Shown here one piece after another: positions 28,007-37,292 of a stretch of 64,000 nt of DNA. This DNA is from Paracoccus versutus (GTDB lineage: Bacteria > Pseudomonadota > Alphaproteobacteria > Rhodobacterales > Rhodobacteraceae). The DNA is taken from positions 1 through 64,000 of the forward strand of contig NZ_JRKO01000025.1 of the NCBI RefSeq assembly GCF_000763885.1, given 5' to 3'. A model generated the notes under the pieces. It saw nothing but the letters and a program-made list of their open reading frames with translations. It searched no databases and had not been told where the DNA came from. Position numbers and translations under genes: made by a program. Position 1 is the stretch's first letter; each line of letters starts with the position of its first letter.

Positions 28007-28522
28007 ATGGAACCGACCTTCTCTTTCGACAAGCTCTATCTTGGCCAGCGGGGCCGGCTGCAACGCCTGGTGCTGCGCGTGACCGGGCAGCGGGCGACGG
28101 CCGAGGATGTCGTGCATGACGCCTTCCTGCGGCTGCTGAACATGCCCCAAGGCCATGTGATCGCGCAGGACGCCTGGCTGGCCCGCGTTGCGCGCAATCT
28201 GGCGCTGAACCACATGCGCCATGAACGCCAGGGGGTCGTCGTGGATGCCCCGCCCGGCGGTGTCGAAACCATCACCTCGGACACGCCCTCGGCCGAGATG
28301 GTGCTGGTCTGCCGCGAAAGCCTGCGCCGTGTCATGCAGGCGATCCTGGCGCTGCCGCCGCGGCGGCGCGAGATCTTCGTGCTGCATCGGTTCGGAGAGC
28401 TGACCTATGACGAGATCGCCGCGCGGCTTGGCATTTCGCGCAATACCGTCATGGTGCAGATCGTGAACGCCCTTGCCGACCTGCGCCGCGAACTCGGCCG
28501 CGACTTTTTCCGGCAAGGATGA
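28007..28522 (+). CDS. FecI-type ECF sigma factor
   Basis: Directs RNA polymerase to the receptor operon in response to ferric siderophore. The 171 residues contain region 2 (LYLGQRGRLQRLVLRVTG, AEDVVHDAFLRLL) and region 4 (LPPRRREIFVLHRFGELTYDEIAARLGIS). I start at ATG 28007, which gives the normal FecI length; the frame is open to 27821 without homology. FecR follows after 55 bases. Confidence 0.9.
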   Translation: MEPTFSFDKLYLGQRGRLQRLVLRVTGQRATAEDVVHDAFLRLLNMPQGHVIAQDAWLARVARNLALNHMRHERQGVVVDAPPGGVETITSDTPSAEMVLVCRESLRRVMQAILALPPRRREIFVLHRFGELTYDEIAARLGISRNTVMVQIVNALADLRRELGRDFFRQG

Positions 28523-28577
28523 TGCGCCAGCGACGCCGGGGTGCCATAGAGGCAGGAACGCGTTTCAGGATCCGTGC

Positions 28578-29507
28578 ATGCTGAAGGACGAGGACCCCCC
28601 CGAGCTGCGCAAGGCGCTGGAATGGCTGGTGCGGCTGAACGACGACCGCGCGCCGCCCGACCTGGAGCGCCGGTTCCAGGCATGGCTGGCGGCCTCGGCC
28701 AGGAACCGTGCCGCCTGGGACGAGGCAAATGCGCTCTGGGCCGGGATGGAGCCGGTCAAGGCCGAGTTCGGCACCCTGCGCCGCCGCGACCGGGCCATCA
28801 GCCGCCGCCGCCTGATCGGCGGGCTGGCGGGCCTTGCCGTCGCCGGCGCCGGCGGCTGGCATGTCTCGCGTCCCTGGTTCCGGGCCGATCATGTCACCGA
28901 TGCCGGAGAGGTGCGCGACATCGCGCTTGCGGATGGCTCGCTGGTCAATCTCGGCAGCCGCTCGGCTCTCTCGGTCGACCTGGGGCCCGAGCGGCGGCTG
29001 GTCCGGCTGCTGCGGGGCGAGGGGTTCTTTGCCGTGGCGCCCGACCCGCGGCCCTTCGCGGTCCGGGCCCTGGGCGGAGAGGTGGCGGCATTGGGAACGC
29101 GGTTCAACGTCTGCCTGCAGGGCGGCCGCGTCGACGTTGCGGTGGCGGAGCACGCGGTTTCGCTGAAGCTGCCGGGCCTGCCTGCGGTCGAACTGGGCCA
29201 GGGCTGGCAATCCAGCTATGGCCGCGACTACATTGCGCCGCCGGTGCAGGCAGAGCCGGACCGCATCGGCGCCTGGCGGCAGGGGCGGATGATCTTTCGC
29301 AACACCCCCCTGGGCGAGGTGCTGGCCGAGATCGCGCGCTGGCGCGGCGGCAGCATCTCGGCCTGGGGCAGCGGGGTGGCGGCGGTCCCGGTCACGGCGA
29401 TCTTCGACACGAACGCGCCGGATGCGGCGCTGGAAACCATCGTCCAGACCCTGGACCTGCGCATGGTCAACCTGCCCGGCGGGATCACCCTCATCCGCGG
29501 CGGATGA
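28578..29507 (+). CDS. FecR-type anti-sigma factor/regulator
   Basis: Inner-membrane protein that relays the receptor signal to FecI. The 309 residues have the N-terminal sigma-binding region with WLVRLNDDRAPPDLERRFQAWLA, one membrane helix (about 79-92, GGLAGLAVAGAGG), the FecR domain GEVRDIALADGSLVNLGSRSAL and RLLRGEGFFAVAPD, and a C-terminal domain at LGEVLAEIARWRGG. The downstream receptor has the matching N-terminal signalling domain, so the regulatory chain is complete. Confidence 0.92.
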   Translation: MLKDEDPPELRKALEWLVRLNDDRAPPDLERRFQAWLAASARNRAAWDEANALWAGMEPVKAEFGTLRRRDRAISRRRLIGGLAGLAVAGAGGWHVSRPWFRADHVTDAGEVRDIALADGSLVNLGSRSALSVDLGPERRLVRLLRGEGFFAVAPDPRPFAVRALGGEVAALGTRFNVCLQGGRVDVAVAEHAVSLKLPGLPAVELGQGWQSSYGRDYIAPPVQAEPDRIGAWRQGRMIFRNTPLGEVLAEIARWRGGSISAWGSGVAAVPVTAIFDTNAPDAALETIVQTLDLRMVNLPGGITLIRGG

Positions 29508-29604
29508 TTTTTTTCACCGCCGCCTTAATGACCTTTCCGTTCCCAGGTGTCTGCCATGCGAGGGCCGCAGAAAGCCGGTCATGGCACATGCAAGAGGGAC
29601 AAGG

Positions 29605-32052
29605 ATGGAACGGACACGCAAGGGGTTGCCGGGATTTCGGCTGGGGATCGCCACCGCGATGCTGCTGGCATCGACGGCGCTAGCCATGCCGCTGACGGCG
29701 CCGGCAGCGGCGGCGCAGGAAACGGCCGGGACGGGCAGCTTCGCCATCCCCGCCCAGCCGCTTTCTGCGGCGCTGGTCCGCTTCGGCCAGGCCAGCGGCT
29801 TGCAGATCTTCTTCGACGAGCGCGTGGTCGCCGGCCACCGCAGCCCCGGCGTCAGCGGCAGCATGACCGCCGAGGCCGCGCTGGCCCGGCTTCTGGCGGG
29901 CACCGGGCTCGGCTATCGGTTCAACAATCCCCGGACGGTCAGCATCCTGGCGCAAACTCCCGCGGCACCGGCGGCGGCCGAGCCCGGCTCGATCCTGCTG
30001 GACACCGTCGTCATCCAGGGCGAGGGCATGGGAAGCTGGGACGTTCCGCCGGCCTATGCGGGCGGGCAGGTCGCCTCGGGCGGCGCGCTTGGCATCCTTG
30101 GCAATACCGGCGTGATGGACACGCCGTTCAACCAGACCAGCTATACCAGCAAGCTGATCCAGGACCAGCAGGCCGCGACGGTCGCCGACGTGCTGGACAA
30201 CGAACCCTCGGTGCGTCGCGCCACCCCGGCCTATGGCTCGGCCGAGAACGTGAAGATCCGCGGCTTCGACATGAACGTGGGCGAGGCGGCGATCAACGGG
30301 CTCTATGGCCTTGCCCCGCTGTCGGGCAGCCTTCCGGTCGAATTCGTCGAGCGCGTCGAAGTCCTGAAGGGCCCGAATGCGCTGCTAAGCGGGATCACCC
30401 CGTCGGGCCAGGTCGGCGGCGGCATCAACCTGGTCATGAAACGCGCGGGGGACGAACCCCTTGCGCGGCTGACCATGGGGCTCGATTCGGATTCGTCCCT
30501 GCGCGCGCATGTGGATGTAGGCCGGCGCTTTGGCGCGCAAAGGCAATGGGGCCTGCGCGTCAACGGCAGCTATCGCAGCGGCGAAACCTTCATCGACGGC
30601 CAGTCGCGCAAGGTTCCGGTGGGCGCAGTCGGGCTCGACTATCGGGGAGGGCGCTTCCGCGCTTCGCTCGACGCCTATCACCTGCAGGAAAAGACCGAGG
30701 GCGGGATCGCCTTCTACGCCTCTCCGGCGGCCGGCCTGACCGAGATGCCCGCCGCGCCCTCCGGCAACACCAACATCTATCCGGGGATCCGGTCGGACTA
30801 CACCACCCAGGGCGCCGTCCTGCAGGCCGAACTGGACATTGCCGACGGCGTCACCGCCTATTCCAGGCTGGGGGTGCAGCGTTTCCGGCAAAGCGGCTTC
30901 TTCGGCGGCATCGCCATCGCGCTGGCCCAGAACGGCGACACCGCCGTCAACGTCACCGACTGGCCCTATGAATCGGATGGCAGCTCGGCCGAGGTCGGGG
31001 TGCGCGGCGCATTCTCTACCGGCGGGGTCGAGCATCGCTTTGCCGTCAGCGCCGTGCGGCAGAATCGCGAGCTGGCATCCAGCGTCACCTTTGCCCGCAA
31101 CCCGACCAACATCTACGATCCGCTGCCGATCACCCTCTGGCCGGACCCCGCAGGCGCGCCGCTGAAGACCGCCGAATCGACGATGACCAGCCTGGCATTC
31201 GTCGATACCATGTCCCTGTTCGACGACCGCGCGCTGCTGACGCTGGGCATCCGCCACCAGAAGGTCCGGTCCGACAGCTACGACACCGCCACCGGCCTTG
31301 TCGCCAGCAGCTACGATTCCAGCGCCTGGACGCCGATGGTCGGGCTGGTGGTCAAGCCCAGCGAACATCTGTCCTTCTACGGCAACTATATCGAGGGCCT
31401 GTCGCCCGGCACCATCGTCGATGCCGCCTACCAGAACGCCGGGCAGGTCTTTGCCCCCTACAAGACCCGCCAGGTCGAGATCGGCGCCAAGCTGGAGACC
31501 GGCGGCTTCATCAACACTGTCAGCCTGTTCCAGGTCGAAAAGCCGGGCACCCTGGTCGATTACGCCACGGCGCCGCTGCCCACGCTGCGCGAGAACGGCG
31601 AGCAGCGCAATCGCGGCATCGAATGGGCCATCATGGGCGAGATCGCGCCGGAACTCCGCGCGCTTGGAGGCGTGAGCTATACGCAGGCCCGCCTGACCAG
31701 GACGCAGGACGGCGCCCATGACGGAAACCATGCGCCCGGCGCCGCGCCCCTGGCGGTCAACCTTGGCCTGGAATGGGATACCCCCTGGGTGCAGGGGCTG
31801 ACGCTCAGCGGGCGGCTGATCCACACCTCGTCGCAATATGTCGACAACGCCAATGCCATCAGGATCCCGGACTGGACGCGGGTCGATCTGGGCATGCGCT
31901 ATGAGACGGTCCTGGGCGGCAGGAAGGTCTCGGTGAACGGCGGGGTGAAGAACCTCTTCGACCAGAGCTACTGGGCGGGCGCCAATGCAAGCAATGTGGT
32001 GGCGCTTGGCGCGCCGCGAACCTTCCAGCTTTCCGCCTCGGTGGATTTCTAG
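29605..32052 (+). CDS. TonB-dependent siderophore receptor with N-terminal signalling (STN) domain
   Basis: Outer-membrane transducer for a ferric siderophore, 815 residues. A signal peptide ends near residue 37 (AAAAQET). The STN domain covers about 45-115 (FAIPAQPLSAALVRFGQASGL, LLAGTGLGYRF). The plug holds SVRRATPAYGSAENVKIRGFD and EVLKGPNALLSG, and the barrel ends with GAPRTFQLSASVDF. GAGGGACAAGG precedes the ATG. The siderophore is not identifiable; the FpvA/FhuE-like subgroup suggests a hydroxamate. Confidence 0.93.
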   Translation: MERTRKGLPGFRLGIATAMLLASTALAMPLTAPAAAAQETAGTGSFAIPAQPLSAALVRFGQASGLQIFFDERVVAGHRSPGVSGSMTAEAALARLLAGTGLGYRFNNPRTVSILAQTPAAPAAAEPGSILLDTVVIQGEGMGSWDVPPAYAGGQVASGGALGILGNTGVMDTPFNQTSYTSKLIQDQQAATVADVLDNEPSVRRATPAYGSAENVKIRGFDMNVGEAAINGLYGLAPLSGSLPVEFVERVEVLKGPNALLSGITPSGQVGGGINLVMKRAGDEPLARLTMGLDSDSSLRAHVDVGRRFGAQRQWGLRVNGSYRSGETFIDGQSRKVPVGAVGLDYRGGRFRASLDAYHLQEKTEGGIAFYASPAAGLTEMPAAPSGNTNIYPGIRSDYTTQGAVLQAELDIADGVTAYSRLGVQRFRQSGFFGGIAIALAQNGDTAVNVTDWPYESDGSSAEVGVRGAFSTGGVEHRFAVSAVRQNRELASSVTFARNPTNIYDPLPITLWPDPAGAPLKTAESTMTSLAFVDTMSLFDDRALLTLGIRHQKVRSDSYDTATGLVASSYDSSAWTPMVGLVVKPSEHLSFYGNYIEGLSPGTIVDAAYQNAGQVFAPYKTRQVEIGAKLETGGFINTVSLFQVEKPGTLVDYATAPLPTLRENGEQRNRGIEWAIMGEIAPELRALGGVSYTQARLTRTQDGAHDGNHAPGAAPLAVNLGLEWDTPWVQGLTLSGRLIHTSSQYVDNANAIRIPDWTRVDLGMRYETVLGGRKVSVNGGVKNLFDQSYWAGANASNVVALGAPRTFQLSASVDF

Positions 32053-32223
32053 GGCAGGGTCGGGCTGTTCGCCATCGGCCCTTGCGCCGGTGCGCCGGCT
32101 GGGCAAACGGGGCAAAGCCATGTCGCTGTCCTCGGACGGCGGCGTCCGGGCGCGGGGCATTGACCGGCATCTTCCGGCAAAGCCGCCCGTCGCCGCGCCG
32201 GGGGATGCCGAGGGCAGGAGGCG

Positions 32224-32473
32224 CTGCACCTCGCCGCTGTTCTATCGCGTGCCCGTGGGGGCCGAGATGTGCGGTCCCTGTCCGACGCCGGACCTGACCA
32301 CCTTCTTCGTGGCGGTGCAGCATCCAGGCGACGGCGGCGAGGATTGGGAGGGCCACGGCCGCCCGTCCTATTACGAGGACCTGTCCACCCGCTGGCCGGA
32401 TTTCCGCGACGACATGCCGGTGCGCCCGGCGGTGGTGGCGATCACGAAACAGGGCGGCGGCCGGATCGGTTGA
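32224..32473 (+). pseudogene. phoX: PhoX-type alkaline phosphatase, C-terminal remnant
   Basis: About 80 codons match the end of the PhoX (DUF839) family: FYRVPVGAEMCGPCPTPD, FFVAVQHPGDGGEDW, TRWPDFRDDMPVRPAVVAIT and GGGRIG. The remaining 500 or more residues, the Tat signal and the metal site are absent. It directly follows the receptor gene, so an event at about 32.1-32.2 kb removed the rest. Confidence 0.7.
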
Positions 32474-32489
32474 CCGAGGGCCGGAAAGC

Positions 32490-32517
32490 AAAAGGGGACG
32501 GTTCGCCGCCCCCTTTT
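32490..32517. terminator. Bidirectional terminator at the end of the azt operon
   Basis: AAAAGGGGACGG (32490-32501) pairs with CCGCCCCCTTTT (32506-32517) in 11 of 12 positions around TTCG. There is a T-run on each strand. It lies 16 bases past the aztD stop on the minus strand. Confidence 0.85.
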
Positions 32518-32532
32518 CGTGTCGTGCCTGCG

Positions 32533-33759
32533 TCAGTGCGTGACGCCGCTGCCGCCGGTCACGGCGATGTTGTAGGGCTTGCCTTCGACCGGCACGGTGC
32601 CGCGCTCCGACAGGTCCTCGGTCGCGATGCGGCGCACCAGGCCGGCGTTGGGATCGGTGATGACGATTTCATCCCCGGCCAGGGCGAGGCGCGGGCGCGG
32701 GTCGTTCCAATGCCCGTCCATCGAATAGGGCTCCGTCACCTTGGCGCTGGCCGCGATCTCGGCCTTCAGCAGGTCGATGCGGTGCAGGCTGCCGTCCTCG
32801 GTCAGCACGTAGCCGGTCGAGGGCTTGGCCGGGTCGAGCGCGAAATCCACCCGGCGGAAAGGCAGCTTGATGTAGCGGTAATGCGGCTCGTCCACCGGGT
32901 CGATGACCACCAGCCCGTCGGGGCCGTAATTGCCCAGGAAGACCTGGATGCCGGTCGAGCCCAGCAGCGTGCCGGTGGTCACGCCCTGCGGCAGGTCGGC
33001 CGGATAGGGCAGCAGCCTGTATTCCGGGCCGTTCGCGCCTGCCTTGACGGTCAGCACGCCTTCCTTGCAGCCGGCGGCCAGATAGGCGCCCGAGAAGGCC
33101 TCGCCATGGATCGCGGTGCAACTGGCCAGGTCGCCTGCCGGCTTGCCCTCGGCGTCGAAGGCCTGCAGGCCCAGTCGCGGCACCGAGGCGTCGCCCTCGA
33201 CCTTCTCGTCCGAGGCGATGGTGGAGAGCCAACTGTCGCCCAGGGGCGCGACGAAGCCGTGATGGGCGCGGGCCTGCGGGAACCTGACCGGCTCGACCTT
33301 GCCCTCGGCCAGCGCGTGGCCGTCGAGGATCTCGGCATAGCCGCCCTGGTCGTAGTTCAGCACCACCTTGCCGTCGTGATCGACCAGGTGGAACGGGCGC
33401 GGCCCGGTCAGGCTGGCGTCGATGGCCGCGGGATCGCCGACCTCGATGTCGCGGTGGTCGCCGTGGTCGTGGAACGAGATGCCGCTGCGGATGAACTGCA
33501 CCGTATCGGCATCGGACTGCACCGCGGCCACCACCGCGCCACCTGCGACCGGGAACAGCTTGACCTGGCCGGTGGTCGGGAAGGTCCAGCGATGATCGGG
33601 TTCGGACAGGTCGAACGCCGTGACCTGGGCCTTTTCGTGATCGCCGACGAAGACGCGGTAAAGCGTGACGTCCTCATGATCGTGGTCATGGTCCTGCGCG
33701 AAAGCCGCGCCGGCCAGGACCAGGGCAAGGGCGCTGGCGCCCGCGAGATGTCTGAGCAT
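32533..33759 (-). CDS. aztD: Zinc metallochaperone AztD
   Basis: Periplasmic zinc-binding protein that hands zinc to AztC. The 408 residues begin with a signal peptide (cleaved near AAFAQ, residue 22), followed by the metal-binding run QDHDHDHED (22-30) and further His pairs in SFHDHGDHRD and RAHHGF. The rest has the repetitive pattern of a beta propeller. The start at 33759 has GGAGACC upstream. It is the last gene of aztABCD; this four-gene set is known from Paracoccus denitrificans. Confidence 0.92.
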   Translation of the reverse strand: MLRHLAGASALALVLAGAAFAQDHDHDHEDVTLYRVFVGDHEKAQVTAFDLSEPDHRWTFPTTGQVKLFPVAGGAVVAAVQSDADTVQFIRSGISFHDHGDHRDIEVGDPAAIDASLTGPRPFHLVDHDGKVVLNYDQGGYAEILDGHALAEGKVEPVRFPQARAHHGFVAPLGDSWLSTIASDEKVEGDASVPRLGLQAFDAEGKPAGDLASCTAIHGEAFSGAYLAAGCKEGVLTVKAGANGPEYRLLPYPADLPQGVTTGTLLGSTGIQVFLGNYGPDGLVVIDPVDEPHYRYIKLPFRRVDFALDPAKPSTGYVLTEDGSLHRIDLLKAEIAASAKVTEPYSMDGHWNDPRPRLALAGDEIVITDPNAGLVRRIATEDLSERGTVPVEGKPYNIAVTGGSGVTH

Positions 33760-33827
33760 GGATGGTCTCCTTGGATGGTGGATCGGGGTGAAGGCTCCGG
33801 GACGGGGCAATGGCTGGTCCAATCTGG

Positions 33828-34757
33828 TCAGCGGGCGGCCAGCGCCGCGGCGATGGCGCTGGCATTGTGGCGCATCATCGCGATGTAGTCGGGCGCCGGG
33901 CCGTCCGGGCTGGACAGCGCGTCGGAATAGAGCGTGCCTGCCAGCGGCAGTCCGGCTTCGCGCGCGATCTGCTCCAGCAGCCTGGTGTCGCTGATGTTCT
34001 CGGCGAAGATGGCCGCGGCCTTGCGGTCGCGGATCTCGCGGATCAGGCCCGCCACATCGGCCGCAGTGGCCTCGGATTCGGTCGAGACGCCCTGCGGCGA
34101 CAGGAAATGCACGCCATAGGCGGCCTCGAAATAGCGGAAGGCGTTGTGGGCGACCACCACGGTGCGGCGGTCCGTGGGCAGGGCGGCGACGGCGCTGCGG
34201 ATTTCGGTATCGAGGGCGTCCAGTTCGCCGGCATAGCGGGCCGCATTCGCCTGATAGGCGGCGCAGCCTTCGGCATCGGCCGCGCAGAAGGCTGCGGCGA
34301 TGTTCTGCACATAGACCTTGGCATTCGGCACCGATTGCCAGGCATGGGGATCATGCGCGCCGGCATGGAAGACCGCCTTGCCGTCGATATAGTGGTAATG
34401 GCCGCCGCCCGGCTCCTCCATCGTCTCGACCCCGTCGGTCAGGGTGGCGACGGCGGCATCGGTTCCGTTGGCGGCGATCAGGCGGGTCAGGAAGCCCTCG
34501 AATTCCAGCCCGTTGGTCAGCACCACATCGGCGCCGGCCAGCGCGATCGCGTCGGCCGGGCGGGGCTCATGGACATGCGTGTCGGAATCCGGGCCGACCA
34601 GCACCTTCAGCCTGATCCGGTCGCCGCCGACTTCTGCCGCGAAATCGCCGATGATCGAGAAGGTGGCGACCACGTCCAGCGGTTCCGCCTGTGCAGCCGC
34701 AAGGGATGAAAACGCAATGGCTGCACAGGCGGCAATGCGGCGAAGCCAATCTCTCAT
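33828..34757 (-). CDS. aztC: Zinc ABC transporter substrate-binding protein AztC
   Basis: Cluster A-I zinc receptor of the periplasm, 309 residues with a signal peptide ending AAAQAEP (residue 25). From this start the zinc ligands fall at His61 (SDTHVHEP), His138 (HDPHAW), His204 (VVAHNAFRYF) and Asp279 (YSDALS), the numbering I recall for the Paracoccus protein. The His-rich loop GGGHYHYIDGKAVFHAGAHDPH (given in part) helps zinc transfer from AztD. An upstream in-frame Met at 34772 is possible. Spacing to aztB is 19 bases. Confidence 0.94.
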   Translation of the reverse strand: MRDWLRRIAACAAIAFSSLAAAQAEPLDVVATFSIIGDFAAEVGGDRIRLKVLVGPDSDTHVHEPRPADAIALAGADVVLTNGLEFEGFLTRLIAANGTDAAVATLTDGVETMEEPGGGHYHYIDGKAVFHAGAHDPHAWQSVPNAKVYVQNIAAAFCAADAEGCAAYQANAARYAGELDALDTEIRSAVAALPTDRRTVVVAHNAFRYFEAAYGVHFLSPQGVSTESEATAADVAGLIREIRDRKAAAIFAENISDTRLLEQIAREAGLPLAGTLYSDALSSPDGPAPDYIAMMRHNASAIAAALAAR

Positions 34758-34776
34758 GGGATATCCTTTCATGGCG

Positions 34777-35643
34777 TCAGGCCGTCCGGTGGTGGCGGCG
34801 GGGCAGGGCCGGCCGCAACACGCCTCGCGGCCCGGCCAGAAGCGAGACGAGATAGACCACCCCGGCCGAGAGGATGATCGCCGGACCCGAGGGCAGGCTG
34901 GCGTGATAGGACAGCAAGAGCCCGCCCAGCGATGAGACGATGCCGATCCCGACCGAGGCGACGCACATCGCGACGGCATCGTTCACCCAGAACCGCGCCG
35001 CAGCGCCGGGCAGGATCATCAGTCCGACCGACAGCAGCGTGCCAAGCGCCTGGAACCCGGCGACCAGGTTCAGCACCACCAGCCCCAGGAAGACGAAATG
35101 CACCACGCCCCCCAGGCCCGAGACCGAACGCAGGAACAGCGGGTCGAGGCATTCCCCCACCAGCGCCCGCCACAGCAGCACCGTGGTCGCCAGCGTGACG
35201 GCGGCGACCAGCCCGATCAGCCACAATGCATCGTCGTTCAGCGCCAGCACCGTGCCGAACAGCACATGCATCAGATCGACGCTGGAGCCGCGCAGCGAGA
35301 CCATGACGACCCCGATGGCCAGCGAAACCAGGTAGAAGGCCGCCATCGAGGCATCCTCCCTCTGCACCGTCAGCCGTGCCACGGCGCCGGCGCCAAGCGC
35401 CACGATGGCCCCGGCGATCAGCCCGCCAATGGTCATCGGCACGATCTCCAGCCCGTAAAGCAGGAAGCCCGCCGCCGCGCCCGGCAGGATGGCGTGGGAC
35501 ATGGCGTCGCCAGTCAGGCTCATCCGGCGCAGCATCAGGAAGACGCCGACCGGGCAGGCCGACAGCGACAGCAGCAGCGCCCCCGCCAGCGCGCGCTGCA
35601 TGAAGGCGAATTCGAGGAAAGGCGCCACGACCCAGTCGACCAT
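34777..35643 (-). CDS. aztB: Zinc ABC transporter permease AztB
   Basis: Inner-membrane permease of the ABC-3 family, 288 residues and eight to nine hydrophobic segments. Landmarks are VGVFLMLRRMSLTGDAMSHAILPG (given in part), LFGTVLALNDD and ALGTLLSVGLMILPGAAAR. Its ATG overlaps the aztA stop by one base, so the two are coupled. It forms the zinc channel with AztA and AztC. Confidence 0.93.
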   Translation of the reverse strand: MVDWVVAPFLEFAFMQRALAGALLLSLSACPVGVFLMLRRMSLTGDAMSHAILPGAAAGFLLYGLEIVPMTIGGLIAGAIVALGAGAVARLTVQREDASMAAFYLVSLAIGVVMVSLRGSSVDLMHVLFGTVLALNDDALWLIGLVAAVTLATTVLLWRALVGECLDPLFLRSVSGLGGVVHFVFLGLVVLNLVAGFQALGTLLSVGLMILPGAAARFWVNDAVAMCVASVGIGIVSSLGGLLLSYHASLPSGPAIILSAGVVYLVSLLAGPRGVLRPALPRRHHRTA

Positions 35644-36413
35644 CACGCCACGTCTCCGGCCGGGGCGGGGGACGGCTCGCACCAAGGCGCGTCGTCGTCC
35701 CAGGCTTCTTGGAACTGCCGGGCGCGTTGCATGTTCTGGGGCGTCACCACCTCGGCGCTTGGCCCCCAGGCGATGGGGCGGCGGGCAAGCAGCAGGGCCT
35801 GCGGGAAATGCGCCCGCACCAGGTCGAGGTCATGGACGACCACGACCACGGTACGGCCTTCGCCATGCCAATGCAGGATCAGGCCGATCAGGTCGCGGAT
35901 GGTCTTTTCGTCGATGGCGTTGAAGGGCTCGTCGAGCAGGATCAGATCGGCATCCTGCACCAGCAGCCGGGCGAACAAAGCGCGCTGCAACTGCCCGCCC
36001 GACAGGCTGTCGATGGGACGCCGCCCGAACCCGTCCAGCCCCACGGCGCGCAGCGCATCCGCGACGGCGCCGCGATCCTCGGCCCGGTGCCGGCCCAGCA
36101 GGCCGCGCTTGCGCCACAGGCCAAGCGCGACCAGGTCCACCACCCGCGCCGGGAAGCTGCAGTCCAGTTCGGACTGCTGTGGCAGGTAGGCCAGGCTGGT
36201 CCGCGCCGCGATGTGGCAGGTGCCGCTCATCGGCGCCAGCAGGCCGGTGATGCATTTGATCAGCGTCGACTTGCCCGACCCGTTCGGCCCGACCACGGCC
36301 AGCAGCGCGCCGCGCGGCACCTGGCCGGTCAGGTGATGGACGGCGGCGTGGCTGCCATAGCCGACCGTCAGATCCTCGAAGGTGATACAGGCATCGGCCG
36401 TGCGGGGGTTCAT
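35643..36413 (-). CDS. aztA: Zinc ABC transporter ATP-binding protein AztA
   Basis: Cytoplasmic ATPase, 256 residues from the Met at 36413 (MNPRTAD); Met at 36440 adds nine residues and cannot be excluded. Walker A is GPNGSGKSTL, the signature LSGGQLQRALFARLL and Walker B LILLDEPFNAID, with the switch His in VVVHDLDLV. GGAG lies 10 bases ahead of 36413. The candidate Zur box at 36458-36475 is 45 bases upstream, so zinc sufficiency should repress the whole aztABCD operon. Confidence 0.92.
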   Translation of the reverse strand: MNPRTADACITFEDLTVGYGSHAAVHHLTGQVPRGALLAVVGPNGSGKSTLIKCITGLLAPMSGTCHIAARTSLAYLPQQSELDCSFPARVVDLVALGLWRKRGLLGRHRAEDRGAVADALRAVGLDGFGRRPIDSLSGGQLQRALFARLLVQDADLILLDEPFNAIDEKTIRDLIGLILHWHGEGRTVVVVVHDLDLVRAHFPQALLLARRPIAWGPSAEVVTPQNMQRARQFQEAWDDDAPWCEPSPAPAGDVA

Positions 36414-36457
36414 TTCAGGCGGCTCCGGGCGTCGCTGCATGACAGACTCGAGTTTGC

Positions 36458-36475
36458 GTGATGTTATTACATTAC
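36458..36475. promoter_or_regulatory. Zur-like box 1, between aztA and zevA
   Basis: An 18-base imperfect dyad starting GTGATGTTATT and ending ACATTAC; 14 of 18 positions are symmetric. It shares 14 or more positions with the two other boxes at 39844 and 42569. It lies in the divergent promoter of aztABCD and zevAB and could govern both. Confidence 0.75.
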
Positions 36476-36626
36476 GAAAAGAGAAGGGCAAGAGAGGCCG
36501 TCGCGCGTTCCGGCGTCAGAAAACGGCGGCTGAGGCCGGAACGCGGGCGGGATGCCGGCAAGGACATGCCGACGCGCCAGTTTTGTGATTTGTCGAAACG
36601 GCGCCCGCGGCCTAAAGCCTGCCGCC

Positions 36627-37292
36627 ATGCGCTGTTTGCGGCTTGCCTTGCTGTCCCTGCTGTCGGTCCTTGCCCTTGCAAGGGCCGAGGCGCATCCGCA
36701 TGTCTTCATCGACACCGGCCTGACCTTTCGCTTCGACGGTGAGGGCAGGATGGGCGCGGTCAGCGTGACCTGGGTCTTCGACGAGCTTTCCTCGATGCTG
36801 ATCGTCGAGGACATGGAGCTGGACGCTGACGGCAACGGCGTGCTGACCGATGACGATATCGCCCGCCTGACCGCCATGTTCAGCGACTGGCCCGAGGATT
36901 TCGCCGGCGACCTTTACCTGACACATGACGGAAAGCCGGTCGCGCTGTCCGGGCCGATGGAGATCGAGGTCCGCCATCGCGACGGCCGGCTGGTCGTGAG
37001 CCATATCCGCCCGCTTCTGGACCGGATCCGACCCGAGGACGGGCGGATCGTCGCGCAGGTCTATGACCCGACCTATTATACCTTCTACGAGCTGGCCGGG
37101 ACGCTAGAAATCCGGGGCCGGGACGGCTGCCGCGTCGAGATAGAAAAGGCCGACATCGCCGCGGCGCAGCGCAAATATGGCGACGAACTAGCCAAGCTGA
37201 CCAATGACGAGATCATGGATCAGGGCAAATATCCCGATGTGGGCGGCGATTTTGCCGACCACATGAGGCTGGAATGCGCAAGGCCGTCCTGA
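36627..37292 (+). CDS. zevA: DUF1007 family protein, ZevA-like
   Basis: Periplasmic accessory protein of 221 residues with a signal peptide (1-21, ending ARAEA). The mature end AHPHVFIDTGLTF is the family hallmark and a plausible metal site. Later segments are DADGNGVLTDDDIARL, EF-hand-like in spacing, and YDPTYYTFYEL. It overlaps the NicO-type permease gene by 19 bases. The same pair in Haemophilus influenzae (ZevAB) takes part in zinc uptake. The upstream Zur-like box fits this role. Confidence 0.85.
   Translation: MRCLRLALLSLLSVLALARAEAHPHVFIDTGLTFRFDGEGRMGAVSVTWVFDELSSMLIVEDMELDADGNGVLTDDDIARLTAMFSDWPEDFAGDLYLTHDGKPVALSGPMEIEVRHRDGRLVVSHIRPLLDRIRPEDGRIVAQVYDPTYYTFYELAGTLEIRGRDGCRVEIEKADIAAAQRKYGDELAKLTNDEIMDQGKYPDVGGDFADHMRLECARPS

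Noticed and set aside
36440..36491. Longer aztA starts at 36440 or 36491
   Set aside because: 36491 would overlap the Zur-like box and has no ribosome site; 36440 is possible but less supported than 36413.
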